DNA from: Anthonomus grandis grandis | Lineage: Eukaryota; Arthropoda; Insecta; Coleoptera; Curculionidae | Direction of reading: 5' to 3' | DNA: 64,000 bases | NCBI RefSeq assembly: GCF_022605725.1 | Contig: NC_065554.1 | Span: 2,747,100-2,811,099, forward strand | Shown here: piece by piece, positions 23,715 to 34,259 of the stretch | Layout of the letters: each line of letters opens with the position of its first letter | Position numbering within the stretch: the stretch's first letter is position 1 | Position numbers and translations under genes: made by a program | The notes under the pieces: generated by a model | Databases searched by the model: none | What the model saw: only the letters and a program-made list of their open reading frames with translations | Told to the model about the DNA's origin: nothing

Positions 23715-25802
23715 ATGTCGAAAATGGCAGAACAATCATTGAATATTAGATTAGTTCAAGAAGTGGAAAAATACCCCTGTCTATATGACTATACATTAAA
23801 TGAATATTCGCGCAAAGACATAACAGAAAAGTCTTGGAATGCTATTGGAAAGGAATTAAATTTATCAGGTATGTATTGATTTATACAGATTTATTTAAAT
23901 TATTACAAAATAAGCTATACAGTGTAATTCCACTGCCATGGAAGAGCAGCTGCTGGAGTTATGAAATAGTTAGATAAATAATTCCTTAAGTTGTATGCGG
24001 AAGATTGAGCACTTATTTGAAGATTTTGGGGTTCTATATCGGGATTTATGACCGGGATATTATTTTCTTCAAATTGCTGTGGATTATATGGTATGCCTTC
24101 CCGTTTTCGTACATAATTGTGTAGAATACACACAGATTTTATTATTTTAATGATTTTCTCGGGCGAATGACATTTTATTGCAGTATCTAAAACTTGAAAT
24201 TTCTCGGCCATCATTCCGAATGAACATTCTATGATACGTCTTCCCCGACTTAATCGGTAATTGAAAATCCTTTTTACATTATCCAATGTACATTGTGAAT
24301 ATGGTCTCATTAAGTAGCGTAGTAAGGGAAATGCTTCGTCGCCAGCAAAGTAGTGAGGGAATTGATTATTGCTCGCGTCACTGGGCAATTTTGAAGATAG
24401 TGGAAAATTTAGGACTTCATTTTCAATCCAATGCTTAATAGCTGAAGCACGGAAAATTCCGCCATCGCTATTTCTGCCTGCATAACCCGTTTCAATTAAT
24501 GTAAATAGACCATCAGCGTCACAGCATGCCATCAGTACGATAAAATGGTACGATTTATAATTAAAATTAGTGGATCCGGAATTTGGAAGTTTTTCAATAC
24601 GAATATGTTTTCCGTCAATAGCGCCTAGGCAGTTAGGTAAATTCCACAATAAACCGAAGCGTTCTGCATTTTTTTCCATTGTTCCATATCTGGAATGGGC
24701 AGATATTCTTCCTTTAATACATCCCATATAATAGCCGTGGTTTCGGTCACAATTTGTGAAACGGTATTCCCTCTAGCAAAATATAAAGCCAGACTGACGA
24801 ATATTCCTCCAGTCGCAAGATATCTGAAACAAAAATGTATTTAAAATAACACTATACATATTTTGTTTTTATTTTGAATTTTTTTACACACTCTACTACC
24901 CTATACTTTTCTGCGGAAATCTGCCTTGGAATAATGGTTTTCATTTAAATAAAAGATAGGCAAAAAACACAAATCAGAAACATCATTTCTAAATATATTT
25001 TTTATTTCAGGGACCGAATGCAAGGAGAAGTGGAAAAACTTGAGAACAGTATTTGTGAGACATATGAAACCAGCTCCAAGTGGCTCTTCAGCTAAATTAA
25101 AAAAGGCTTATTATCTAACAGCTGCGATGCAGTTTGCTTTACCATATATAAAAGTTTTAAATTCCGCGACTTCAGGGAATTTGCCAAAACAATCGGAAGA
25201 AGAAGTTCCTGATGATCATGAAGAAGAAGAGTCGGATGATTCCCAGACAACACTTCCACGGACAAATTCTGTGTCCCTGCCAGCACCATCCCCACAATCA
25301 AATTCATTGCAATTACCATCTCCTCACTCGTATGCTTTGCCATCTGAGCCTCCACAATCATCAATTTATAAAAAAAAATCATCTTCAAAGCGCAGAGATA
25401 ATAAACAATCAAAAGGTAATGTAGATGAAAGCTTTGATGAATATTTAAAAGCAAAAAAAACTTAATGCCAATATGGATCCGCTGCAGGAGGCCAATAAAA
25501 TGTTTTTACTGAGCCTACTGCCCGATTTGAACGAGATGTCTTCCCACCAAACAAGAATGTTTAAGCGAAAAGTAATGGATTTAAATTATGATATAGTGCA
25601 TAGTGCGCCAAAGATTTTGAGCCCAAATTCAAATATATCGGCAGGGTCTGAAGTCTCGGCAGAGTTGCAACCTACAGCCTTAACAATTCAAACAGAACAA
25701 GGAAATATCTTGACCTCCCTTCATATTACAACACATAATCCACAGAGACCCTCGTCTTATTATGAATTTGTGGGAAATATGTTCAATATTAATGATGTTT
25801 AA
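23715..25802 (+). CDS. MADF-BESS DNA-binding protein of Harbinger element (homopolymer frameshift)
   Basis: Exon 1 runs from ATG 23715 to 23868 (donor CAG/GTATGT) and exon 2 from 25011 (acceptor TTTATTTCAG). The splice keeps the frame and joins LNLSG to TECKEKWKNLR. Residues 12 to about 90 form a MADF domain, a Myb-related DNA-binding fold (LVQEVEKYPCLYDY, KSWNAIGKEL, CKEKWKNLRTVFVRH). A Ser/Pro/Gln-rich linker follows. A BESS motif (MFLLSLLPDLNEMSSHQTRM) lies at 25500-25560, in a frame shifted by one base at a run of eight A at 25453-25460. With the run one base shorter the protein would read through to 25802. Harbinger elements usually encode a Myb/SANT partner that brings the transposase to the ends; this protein probably fills that role. 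Confidence 0.8.
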
Positions 25803-26169
25803 TTTAGTAAATAACATTTATTTATAACTCTTCAGTTTTATATTAAAGAAAATAAATTTGTTTTTCTTACCTGAGGGTTATTAAAATTCTTTTGTCTGCT
25901 TCAACACATTCTCGCATTGGAGTATTTTTATTGTGGATAGCAGGGACAAGCAATTGTACTAAATGTACATATGATTCCTTTGACATTCTATAAAAGGCCA
26001 GAAACTTGGCGTCAGTTTCTTGTAGTTCTTTTGCAGCAACAAAAGCTCTGCATTTTATATGTTTCTCAATGTAGGGTTGAATCCAATATCTCCTTTTCTT
26101 TTGTCGGTTTCTCCTTTTTCTATAATAGTAATAAAGGATAATATCCTCATCACTCGAATCACTAGACAT
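23915..26169 (-). CDS. PIF/Harbinger DDE transposase (homopolymer frameshift)
   Basis: The start is ATG 26169 (MSSDSSDEDIILYYYYRK); the longer frame upstream has no ATG. Exon 1 ends at 25871 (donor CTCAG/GTAAGA) and exon 2 begins at 24823 (acceptor TTTGTTTCAG), joining in frame as ITLR to YLATGGIFVSLALYF. Catalytic motifs are present in order: NCLGAIDGKHIRI (Asp), YFAGDEAFPLL (Asp) and RRIIECSFGMM (Glu). One frame change occurs in a run of seven A on the coding strand (24669-24675), between DMEQW and NAERFGLLWN. Otherwise the frame is open to the stop at 23915. The enzyme excises the element and targets TTA-like sites. The copy looks young. Confidence 0.85.
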
Positions 26170-26744
26170 TTTTTTAAGGCGCACTGTACTAAAATAATAG
26201 TTTAAGCACAAAATTCTCCCGATAATTCAGAAGCGAAGTGATTTTATCAGTTGCATTGTGTGCGATTCTTAGTTGGTAACTAGTTTGTGATGTAAATTTC
26301 CAATTAGTTGAGTTTCTTTTTAGTTTCTTAATGGAGGGCCTTACTCACATGAAAGCAAACACAGAAAACACGTATAGATTTCAGCCCGAAATATTAATTC
26401 CTCAATAGTTTTGGGAAATCCCCGAATATATCGGGGAATTCTCTAAGGCGGGCATGTAATAAGATCAGTCACCGTTAGCCACGCATAATAAAAGTTTGGT
26501 ACTAAGGTTTTTATTATATTAATGTATGTTATACATCACAGCGAAAGGCCGCGCTATCTTCTCAATAGCAACTATTTGGCCAGTTGTTTTTTTTGCACTT
26601 TGCTTGCTTGGCGTTTTGATATTTCTATTCTTGGGTAAGGGTAAATTTTGCCGCCCCAAGCGAGTTCCGCCTGGGTGTCATGCACCCCTTGCCCCCCAGC
26701 ACGGCTCGGCCCTTCCTACATTATTCAGTTACTGTTTGTAAAAA

Positions 26745-27850
26745 GGACGTGAAGTATCTATTTATATTTTCAGCGTTTGACAGATTTGGCAGAAGATAAC
26801 TGTTATTTTGTGAAGTACTATTTAAGTCTTGTAGGGTTTTCCAAAGCATAGAAGGATGATTAAGTTGAGAAATATTTAATATGTGATTTTTTTTCCTTTT
26901 TAATACAAGATAATGTTTGATTTCTTAAGGTCTTATAATAATCATATTGAGTTTCCACTTTAATCTTTTTATATTTTTGCCATTTGGTAAGCCAAGGAGC
27001 CCTAGGTTTTGTTGCTCTTAAGTTCTGAATTGGCGCATGTTTATCAAAAAGGAAAATTATAAGATCTTTGGAAGATATTAACTTTTTGTTCTATGCTTCT
27101 TTTACAAAACATTTCATGCCATGGTATGTTTTGTAAATAATTTTTAAAGAGATTTAGATTAAAGTCGTCAAAGGTCCTATATTGAAAAATACGCAGAGGA
27201 GGCTTTATAAATTTAATAGATAATTTAATAAAAACAAGGTTATCAAGGATCGCTTATTCCATTAAAGGGTAGTGTGCCGCACTTTCTGGCGATGTCTTTA
27301 TTATTAATAAAAATCGGGTCAATTAAGGTGCTAGTAATATATAGTAGTAATAATTTGGTCGAGACCATAGGGGTTACCAGTATCCGTATAGGCTTATGCA
27401 GGTTTAAAAAGTCGACGCTGTAATCTCCTTTTAAAATGATAATTTCAAAATAAAGAAAAGGATCGTTTATTATATGTTCAAAGTCGACCAATATATTATT
27501 AATATTTAAGCGTAGGGGGCGATAGAGACCTCCTACAATAATTTTCATTTTAGGTAGTGAAGCTTTTAAGAAAATATGCTCAAGTTCGGCAGTAATAAAA
27601 AAAAGGTAAATTAATGACCTCGGTGTTCAATCCCTCTTTAGCATATACCCCAACGCCATCTCCACGACTAGCTCTATCCTTATGAATTAAATTATATCCT
27701 GGAATATTTAGTGAATTAGCATCACAGTATGGGTTCAACTAAGTTTCTGTTACAATTAGTATATCAAATTCATTTTCGGTTAAAAGCATAAAAAGTTCAT
27801 TAAATCTTGTAGAAAGTGACCGGACATTCAAATGTGCAATATTTAAGTTT
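26745..27850 (-). pseudogene. LINE endonuclease and linker, 5' half of a split LINE
   Basis: From about 27850 downwards the minus strand reads NIAHLNVRSLSTRFNELF, FDILIVTET (then TAG where Trp is usual) and PGYNLIHKDRASRGDGVGVY. A frame change leads to IVGGLYRPLRLN (27548 onward). Past the endonuclease it reads RAPWLTKWQKYKKIK and NAENINRYFTS, the linker before the reverse transcriptase. The sequence stops at the hAT target duplication (26715-26722), and the reverse transcriptase half lies beyond the hAT at 16640-17784. Jockey/CR1-type. Confidence 0.7.
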
Positions 27851-27869
27851 ATACATGTTTATTAAAGTC

Positions 27870-28400
27870 AAAAACTGTCAAAAAGAAGGTAAGGATAAAC
27901 ATTATTATTTTATAGAAACCCAAAATCCCAAGTGAAACCACTGCAGAAACAATAAGGAGCCATCCGATGCTGACCCGTAAATACACGCAGGCAACCGTCT
28001 ATCCCCAGGGATTTTACAACAGCCAAGAAACGGCAAGAAATTATATTAGATGATCTATACAAAAATAAAAAAATGAATTATATGCTTATACAAAAACGAA
28101 AAAACACAAATCTTAAGGCGTGTTAGTACAGCAGATTATACTCATAAGCAAGCCGAAAATTGGTTTAAACAACAGATAAAAAAATTAGGTAGCCCATTTT
28201 CTTATAATCACGTATTGAATTAATAAAAAATATATATTTAGATTTTCATAATAACCAGAGCAAAGTGTAAAAGTTTTAAATGTGGTTTCCCAGATGCACA
28301 AACTAAACCAAATTGAGTCCAGAAAAAAAAACAAATATAAAGAGTTAATAAAGCACTACATTATATAAACGTGTGGCTTAAGCCTTAAATTAAAGAAAAG
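27870..28400. other. Unassigned DNA upstream of the split LINE
   Basis: No clear open frame. It could hold a decayed LINE ORF1, because it lies upstream of the endonuclease on the minus strand, but I see no recognisable motif. Confidence 0.3.
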
Positions 28401-28406
28401 GCACTT

Positions 28407-28566
28407 TTGTTCATTATCGATAAAATGTTTTTATATAAAAAAATTGAATGTGATGTACCTTCTGCTACTGTAAAGAGAGTACCTAAAAAACATAAATTTC
28501 ATCCGTATAAAATTCAAATGGTTCATCAATTGACAGAAGATCATCCTCATCGACGTTGGAATTCCC
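28407..28566 (+). pseudogene. Mariner-like transposase fragment, second helix-turn-helix
   Basis: The plus strand reads KRVPKKHKFHPYKIQMVHQL, the well-conserved end of the mariner DNA-binding region just before the catalytic domain. No catalytic motif follows. Confidence 0.65.
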
Positions 28567-28669
28567 TTAAGTACCCTTTTCATATTAGTAGAAGATACAC
28601 CAACTGTGGAAGTAGACTGTTGTGGATAGACTCTTACCATAGGTGCTATAATATGGATACCATAGGTGC

Positions 28670-28818
28670 TATAATAATGTGCTGGAAGGTTGGGAAGCCC
28701 GATATTCTTCCTACTGGCAACACTACCCGTCTCAGTAAATTTCTGAAATGGCTCGCGAATATCCTTTCTACATACTGGACGGTCAGTAAAGCGAACATTA
28801 AAAATTCTTTCCGTCTCA
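28670..28818 (-). pseudogene. Mariner-like transposase fragment, first helix-turn-helix, inverted
   Basis: The minus strand reads ETERIFNVRFTDRPVCRKDI and ETGSVASRKNIG, the first DNA-binding helix block of a mariner transposase. It is opposite in strand to the second block at 28407-28566, so the gene has been broken and partly inverted. A 23-bp imperfect tandem repeat (28637-28682) lies at the junction. Confidence 0.55.
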
Positions 28819-28823
28819 TGTAC

Positions 28824-29150
28824 AGGGTGGCCAGATAAGAGCCCAAAGTACTGTATTTTATTTTTAATTTCTTTCCCACATCTGTTCAGATTTAATTTGT
28901 TTGTAGGTGTATTGTTGTTTGTAGAATTTGTATTTTTTTGTCAATCTCAATGTCAACGTTCACAACGAACACAAAAACTTATTTGGTTTACTAATACCTT
29001 TAAAAGCGCATAATACCAAAAGAAGGGAATATTTTTGCCGTTTCGCTTAATCCAGTTGTATTTGTACCTTGATCTAATCGAGAATACTTGATCCACGTCC
29101 CCTTGCTGCAAAAATTGAAATTATGTTTATTTACAGTGGAAATCATAATG
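28824..29150. repeat. Left arm of a large palindrome
   Basis: The segment from about 28836 to 29150 is the inverted copy of 32035 to about 32325. It begins with a mariner-type terminus, CAGGGTGGCCAGATAAGAGC at 28824. The two arms would meet at a single TA if the element between them were removed. Confidence 0.8.
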
Positions 29151-29152
29151 TA

Positions 29153-32032
29153 CAGGGTGGCCAGATAAGAATGCAAAGTACTATATTTTGGAAACTATTC
29201 GTCGTAGAGACTTGCGGTAAAAAAATGTATGACTACAGTGGGCAAAAGAATACCTGGAAAATATTTTCAGATTTCCAAGATGGTCGCCAGAGAGCGTAAT
29301 TGCCATAATAAACTTTTTAAGTGATTTTTTACTGAAATCTACCCAGTAAATGTTACAAAAAAATATATGCTTTTTAAAGCTTAGCTTCACTCGAGTACTT
29401 TTTGTTTTACACTTTGTGACGTATCTATTAAAATAAAGTGGTGGGGGGTAATTCATTGTTTTTTTTAATAAACAGCTGTAACTCCTAAACGATTAAACGG
29501 ATTTTAACAAACTTGGTCTCGTTGGAAAAAACATTTACTGCTCCATCAAATCTGTCTTATCCGTGATATGTATAGTTCTAAGTAATGCCGCTAGAGCGTG
29601 TTTTTTTATCTAATAACAGAAAATTGCAAAATTGTCTAAAAAATTAAATGCAATATGACTTTTTTTATAAAAATGTAGTGAAACAATAGCTAAATAGGCC
29701 AGTGAAAACCGTATCTCGATATGTTATTCGTAGCCTGAAATATCGAAGAAAAAATATGTATTTATCATATAATTTTAATAAGACGCTATTACACCGATAT
29801 TTATTGTTATTTATTTGTCTTTTTTCAAGGTTCAATGAATAAATGTCTTAGTTTAATAATTTTTAAATATTCTTTGTTCAAAAAGTTAAAAAAAAAACGC
29901 GTATGGGCATAATAACAAAAATTACCGATTTTGAAATAAAACTAATGCCTCCTTAAATGCTCGAACTGTCTTCCATCAAACTTAATGCATTGTTGGAGCC
30001 GCTTATGCGTGGAGATTACAGCAGCTTCAATTTCTGCTCTTGACAGGCTGTAAATGGCTTCTTGTATTCGTATTTTCATGTCCTCTCGTTGTTGCTTGAA
30101 TTTGGCAAACAATATCTTTCAACCGACCCCATAGTTAGAAGTCCGAACAGCTGAGGTCTGAGGATCGAAGTGGCCAAGGAATAGACTTCCTTGCCCAATC
30201 CACCTCTGTTAAAATCTTAATTTTACATGTTCTCGCACATTTCTTGAGAAATGTGCTGGGAAACCGTCTAGTTGCAAAAAGATATTTTGTCGTAATTGCA
30301 GGGGTATATCTTCTAATAAAAAAGGCAATTGGTTCACCAGAAAATTAAGAAATTCGGCACCATTTAGTGGTTGATCAAAGAAATGGCGACCTATTATAGT
30401 TTCACCCAGAATGCCACACCACACACTGAGACTCCAATGCCAAGACTGCAAACTCCTTGATGTTGGACCTCCCGCAACCAGTGAGGATTGTTGTCACACC
30501 AATAATGCATATTATGCAAATTAATGTTTCCATCACTCCTAAAAGTTGCCTCATCTGTCCGAAGAATTTCGGATAAAAATTTTCTCTATTTTCCCTAATG
30601 CTGCCCAATATTCAATAACAATAATCTAAGCGTTGGTCGAAGTCTTCGTGAGTCAAGGCTTGATGTAAAACCGTATGATATGGGCGCAGTATAAAAATTT
30701 GAAAAAAACACATTGCGAAATATGTAAAGCACTATTTTTATTTTTTTGTGACATAAAAATTTACCTGTGATCCTTTAACATGTTTTAATAGTAGTACGTG
30801 ATATACCTAACGCGCGAGACATTGCTCTCGTACTAACGTGGGGATTGAAATCCACGTATGCTAAGACATTAATAATATTGTCTTTTCTTGTTCTAGCCGA
30901 GTGTCTTCGCAACTGAGGTCGAAAGCTGCCAGTCAGTATTACGCAAATTTCGCACTAAACGCGGAAAAATTCTCGCATCGCGTAAACGCCGATTTGGATG
31001 TCGAGTTCTGTATACCCTTTGAGCCAATGCCGCATTTTGCAGACATTCAAAATATACCGCAATCATATCGACAGCTTCATAATTTGTAAAAGGCATTTTA
31101 ATAGTTTTAACGCTTTACTTATGAGTGCAACGAACACAAATTGCACGGCCTAATTTTAATATTTGTTGACAATTTGATACTAGGCAATTGTTTTTTCCTC
31201 CATGGCCTACTCTTCAATATTCTGCCCACCTTGCACTTGCATTTTATATGCATTGATTATTATGCCCCTACTCGTTTTTTTTTTAATTTTTTGAACACAG
31301 AATATTTTAATTATTTAAAAATTTCTTAAATTAAGACATTTCATCATTGAACCTTGAAAAAAGACAAATAAATAACAATAAATATCGGTGTAATAGCGTC
31401 TTATTCAAATTTTATGATAAAACTAAATATTCTTTCTTCGATATTTCAGGCTACGAATAAGATTACGGTTTTCACTGTCCTATTTAGCTATCGTTTCACT
31501 ACATTATTATGAAAAAAAATCATATTATTCCATTTAATTTTTTAGAGAATTTTGCAATTTTCTAGTTATTAGATCAAAAACCGCACTCTAGCGTCATTAC
31601 TAAGAACTAGACATATCACAGATAAGACGGATTTGATGGAGCAATAAATGTTTTTTCCAACGAGACCAAGTTTGTTAAAATCCGTTCAGTCGTTTAGGAG
31701 TTACAGCTGTTAAATTAAAAAAAAAACATTTAATTACCCCCCACCACTTAATTTTAACAGATACGTCACAAAGTTTAAACAAAAAATACTCAAGTGAAGC
31801 TAAGCTTTAAAAAGCATATATTTTTTCGTAACATTTACTGGGTAGATTTCAGTGAAAAATCACTTAAAAAGTTTAATATGGCGATTACGCCCTCTGGCGA
31901 CCATCTTGGAAATCTGAAAATATTTTCTACGGTATTCTTTTGCCCACTTTAGTCATAAAATTTTTCACCGCAAGTCTCTACGACGAATAGTTTCCAAAAT
32001 ATAGTACTTTGCATTCTTATCTGGCTACCCTG
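29153..32032 (-). mobile_element. Long-TIR mariner-like element at the centre of the palindrome
   Basis: Ends CAGGGTGGCCAGATAAGAAT at 29153 and the inverse at 32032 are flanked by TA (29151-29152 and 32033-32034). TIRs are about 720 bp (29153 to about 29880 and about 31290-32032). A degenerate minus-strand transposase lies between them. Its termini resemble those of the palindrome arm (28824) and of the element at 6646. Confidence 0.85.
29950..31096 (-). pseudogene. Mariner-like transposase, degenerate
   Basis: The start at ATG 31096 reads MPFTNYEAVDMIAVYFECLQ, a typical N-terminus of DD41D-type mariner-like proteins. After many stops and shifts, including an AT-rich stretch near 30700-30780 that may be an intron, the catalytic part reads VWCGILGETIIGRHFF, IFLQLDGFPAHFSR (second Asp) and, broken by a stop, DF then LWGRLKDIV (third Asp region). 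The C-terminus is recognisable near 30000 (SRAEIEAAVISTHKRLQQ). It is not functional. Confidence 0.7.
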
Positions 32033-32034
32033 TA

Positions 32035-32325
32035 CATTATGATTTCCACTGTAAATAAACATAATTTCAATTTTTGCAGCAAGGGGACGTAAATCAAGTA
32101 TTCTCGATTAGATCAAGGTACAAATACAACTGGATTAAGCGAAACGGCAAAAATATTCCCTTCTTTTGGTATTATGCGCTTTTAAAGGTATTAGTAAACC
32201 AAATAAGTTTTTGTGTGGAACGTTGACATTGAGATTGACAAAAAATACAAATTCTACAAACAACAATACACCTACAAACAAATTAAATCTGAACAAATGT
32301 AGGAAAGAAATTAAAAATAAATAAA
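32035..32325. repeat. Right arm of the large palindrome
   Basis: Inverted copy of about 28836-29150. Past 32325 the match stops, and another sequence with a mariner-like inverted terminus (CAGGGCGGCTCTTAATTG, minus strand) ends near 32502. The right end of the original palindromic element is therefore not defined. Confidence 0.8.
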
Positions 32326-32509
32326 AATGCGAAAAATAAGATTTTTGAAGGCCCGTTGCTATTTTGAAGTTTTGCAAAATGTCTTAGGGGTCTAAAATAG
32401 TATTTAGGTTGCTAATGAAATGTGCCAAATTTCAAATTTTTATATGAACGCATTCAAAAGATAAGAAAGAGGGGGACAATTAAGAGCCGCCCTGAATATG
32501 TAAATTATT

Positions 32510-34200
32510 TTAAGTCGGAATTAAATTGTGTTTGTAAGTGTAGTAAAGAGTTTAATGAAAACGATGTAAAAATCTAAGAATCATCTGCGTATTATTGTAG
32601 TTTTGTATGAGATATAGTATTTTTCATATCAGCTACCAATAATGAGAATAATAAAGTTAAGAGGTCCCGGAGATACCCCAGTAGTAACAGAAGCAAATTA
32701 GATTTTGAATATAAGGGGCTCTCCATGCTTAGAAACCAAGGTTGGTCAGGTAGAATTTTAGAAAGGCATCTAAAATATTAAAAAAACCAAAGAAATTTAA
32801 TTATTTTTAAACTAGCAGCATATCATGATTTAAAGTGTCAAATGCCTTGCTAAAATCGAACCATACGGTTGTTAGTTGTTTTTCTTCTTCATAGAGCTTG
32901 ATATCATTCATAAGATTTAGAAGACTAGTGATTGTATTAAACTATTTACTAAACCCAGAAAATTTAAAAATGAAATAATTTGGTTATACAAGTGTCTCTC
33001 TAGAACCTTAGACAAACAGGTAAAATACTAATAGGGCGTAGCTTCTTTGGGTTTTGAGACTTTTGCAAATGCTTTAATGATATTTCTTTTCCACAAGTCT
33101 GGAAGTTGATTTTCCAAGATACAGGAATTAATAATATTGAGGAGCGGTTTGCTACAAAATGGAAAACAAGTTATTATTTTTCTTATTGATAATCCATCAT
33201 GGCCTACTGAATTAGTACCAATTCAAACTATAATATCTTTTCAAGTAATCTCATCCGTAAGATTAAAATTCAGTAAATTGGGGAAATTGAAAACTTGGTT
33301 ATTTTAAAAACTTTGTTGTTAAAATTTTGTTTTGTATGTTGTAATATTTTTTTCTTTGTATAATATTTAACTTGTTCACTGTATTCCAAAAGGGCTTTTC
33401 AGATGTTTCAGTTAAGTTGCGAAAATAGGCATTTTTCTCAGGCATGATAGCGTGTTTAGTAAAATTTTTTAAATTACGATTGTACTGGAGACAATTACCA
33501 CTTTAAGTTTTCAAATAATTTTTATGTGCTTTGTCTCTTAGTTTTATAAGTAGTTTAATGTTATCGGTTATCCACGAAGTAAAAGATTTTTTTTTCTTAA
33601 GTTTTTAAGATGCAAATTTGTCAATTAAATATTTGCCTGATTGATTAAAAATGTTTAACTTTTTATCTTTAATAGGAGAATAATAAATTTTGTCCCATGG
33701 TAACAGGCTACCAGCATAATCAAAGGAATCTCGATTATTGGAAATATTATTGCAGTCTCGACATTTTAAATATTTAGCTTGAGTTTTTTCTGTACGAACA
33801 TTAAAAGTAGCATAAATAAGGCAATGATGAGAAATTACAGTTGAAATTGGTATCAAGTTTCAACTTTCAACAGAGGGCACTTTACTAGTTATTATCACGC
33901 CAATAGGCTTCAAGAAATATTCCGCAAGCAAAATCGGGTAGGTACTGTAATTATCTGATTTAAATCAAATCTATTTATAAAACCACTTAACCTAGACAAA
34001 TAGTTTTGAGGGCTTAAGAAAGTCAACATTAAAATCATCGGTATAAACAACTTTATCATAAAAAGGCACAGTTAGGGCTAACAAATTTTTTTAAATATCC
34101 AGGAAGAGATCGATTTATACCCATAAATTGTCAGGTGTGTGAGAAACTATCTAAGTCTATAAGTTCGTATTCTAAATGAGACTTGATATACATGATATAA
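32510..34200 (-). pseudogene. LINE fragment: endonuclease end and reverse transcriptase
   Basis: Reading down the minus strand: DDFNVDFLKPS near 34060, SHHCLIYATFNVRTEK near 33820, KLRPISILPV near 33040, VWFDFSKAFDTLNHDMLL near 32860 and YADDS (catalytic) near 32590. These are consecutive blocks of a Jockey/CR1-type ORF2, with stops and shifts throughout. It ends abruptly at about 32505, next to a mariner-like terminus, so the C-terminal part was lost there. Confidence 0.7.
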
Positions 34201-34259
34201 ATAGTAAATATTGATTGTATGGATTTCAATATTTCCTGCAAAGTGAGATGACAAAATAT

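Larger units (their letters stand above)
23496..26340. mobile_element. PIF/Harbinger element with two interdigitated genes
   Basis: The ends are GGCTCTTTGCACATTA on the left and, inverted, GGCCCTCCATTAAG on the right, with shared AACTAAAAAGAAACT sequence further in. TTA flanks both sides (23493-23495 and 26341-26343), the standard 3-bp Harbinger duplication. It carries a DDE transposase on the minus strand and a MADF-BESS protein on the plus strand. Each gene has one intron, and each intron contains the other gene's large exon. The element is inserted in the 5' part of the hAT element. Confidence 0.9.
17793..26714 (-). mobile_element. hAT-superfamily element carrying two nested elements
   Basis: The left end CAGAGCCGAACC and the inverted right end AAGGGCCGAGCC are flanked by CCTAAATT (17785-17792) and CCTACATT (26715-26722), an 8-bp duplication with one mismatch, typical of hAT. 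The GC-rich ends with GCCGCC blocks also suit this superfamily. Removing the insertions at 18995-21810 and 23496-26340 leaves about 3.26 kb, a normal autonomous size. A degenerate minus-strand transposase fills it. A hairpin TCCCCGA...TCGGGGA lies near 26425-26445. Confidence 0.75.

Noticed and set aside
25092..25454. Minus-strand 120-codon open frame
   Set aside because: It is the antisense shadow of MADF-BESS exon 2 and lies in the transposase intron; it has no motif.
26526..26741. Plus-strand 71-codon open frame with a hydrophobic segment
   Set aside because: It spans the hAT right terminus and the adjoining LINE, so it is a chance frame.
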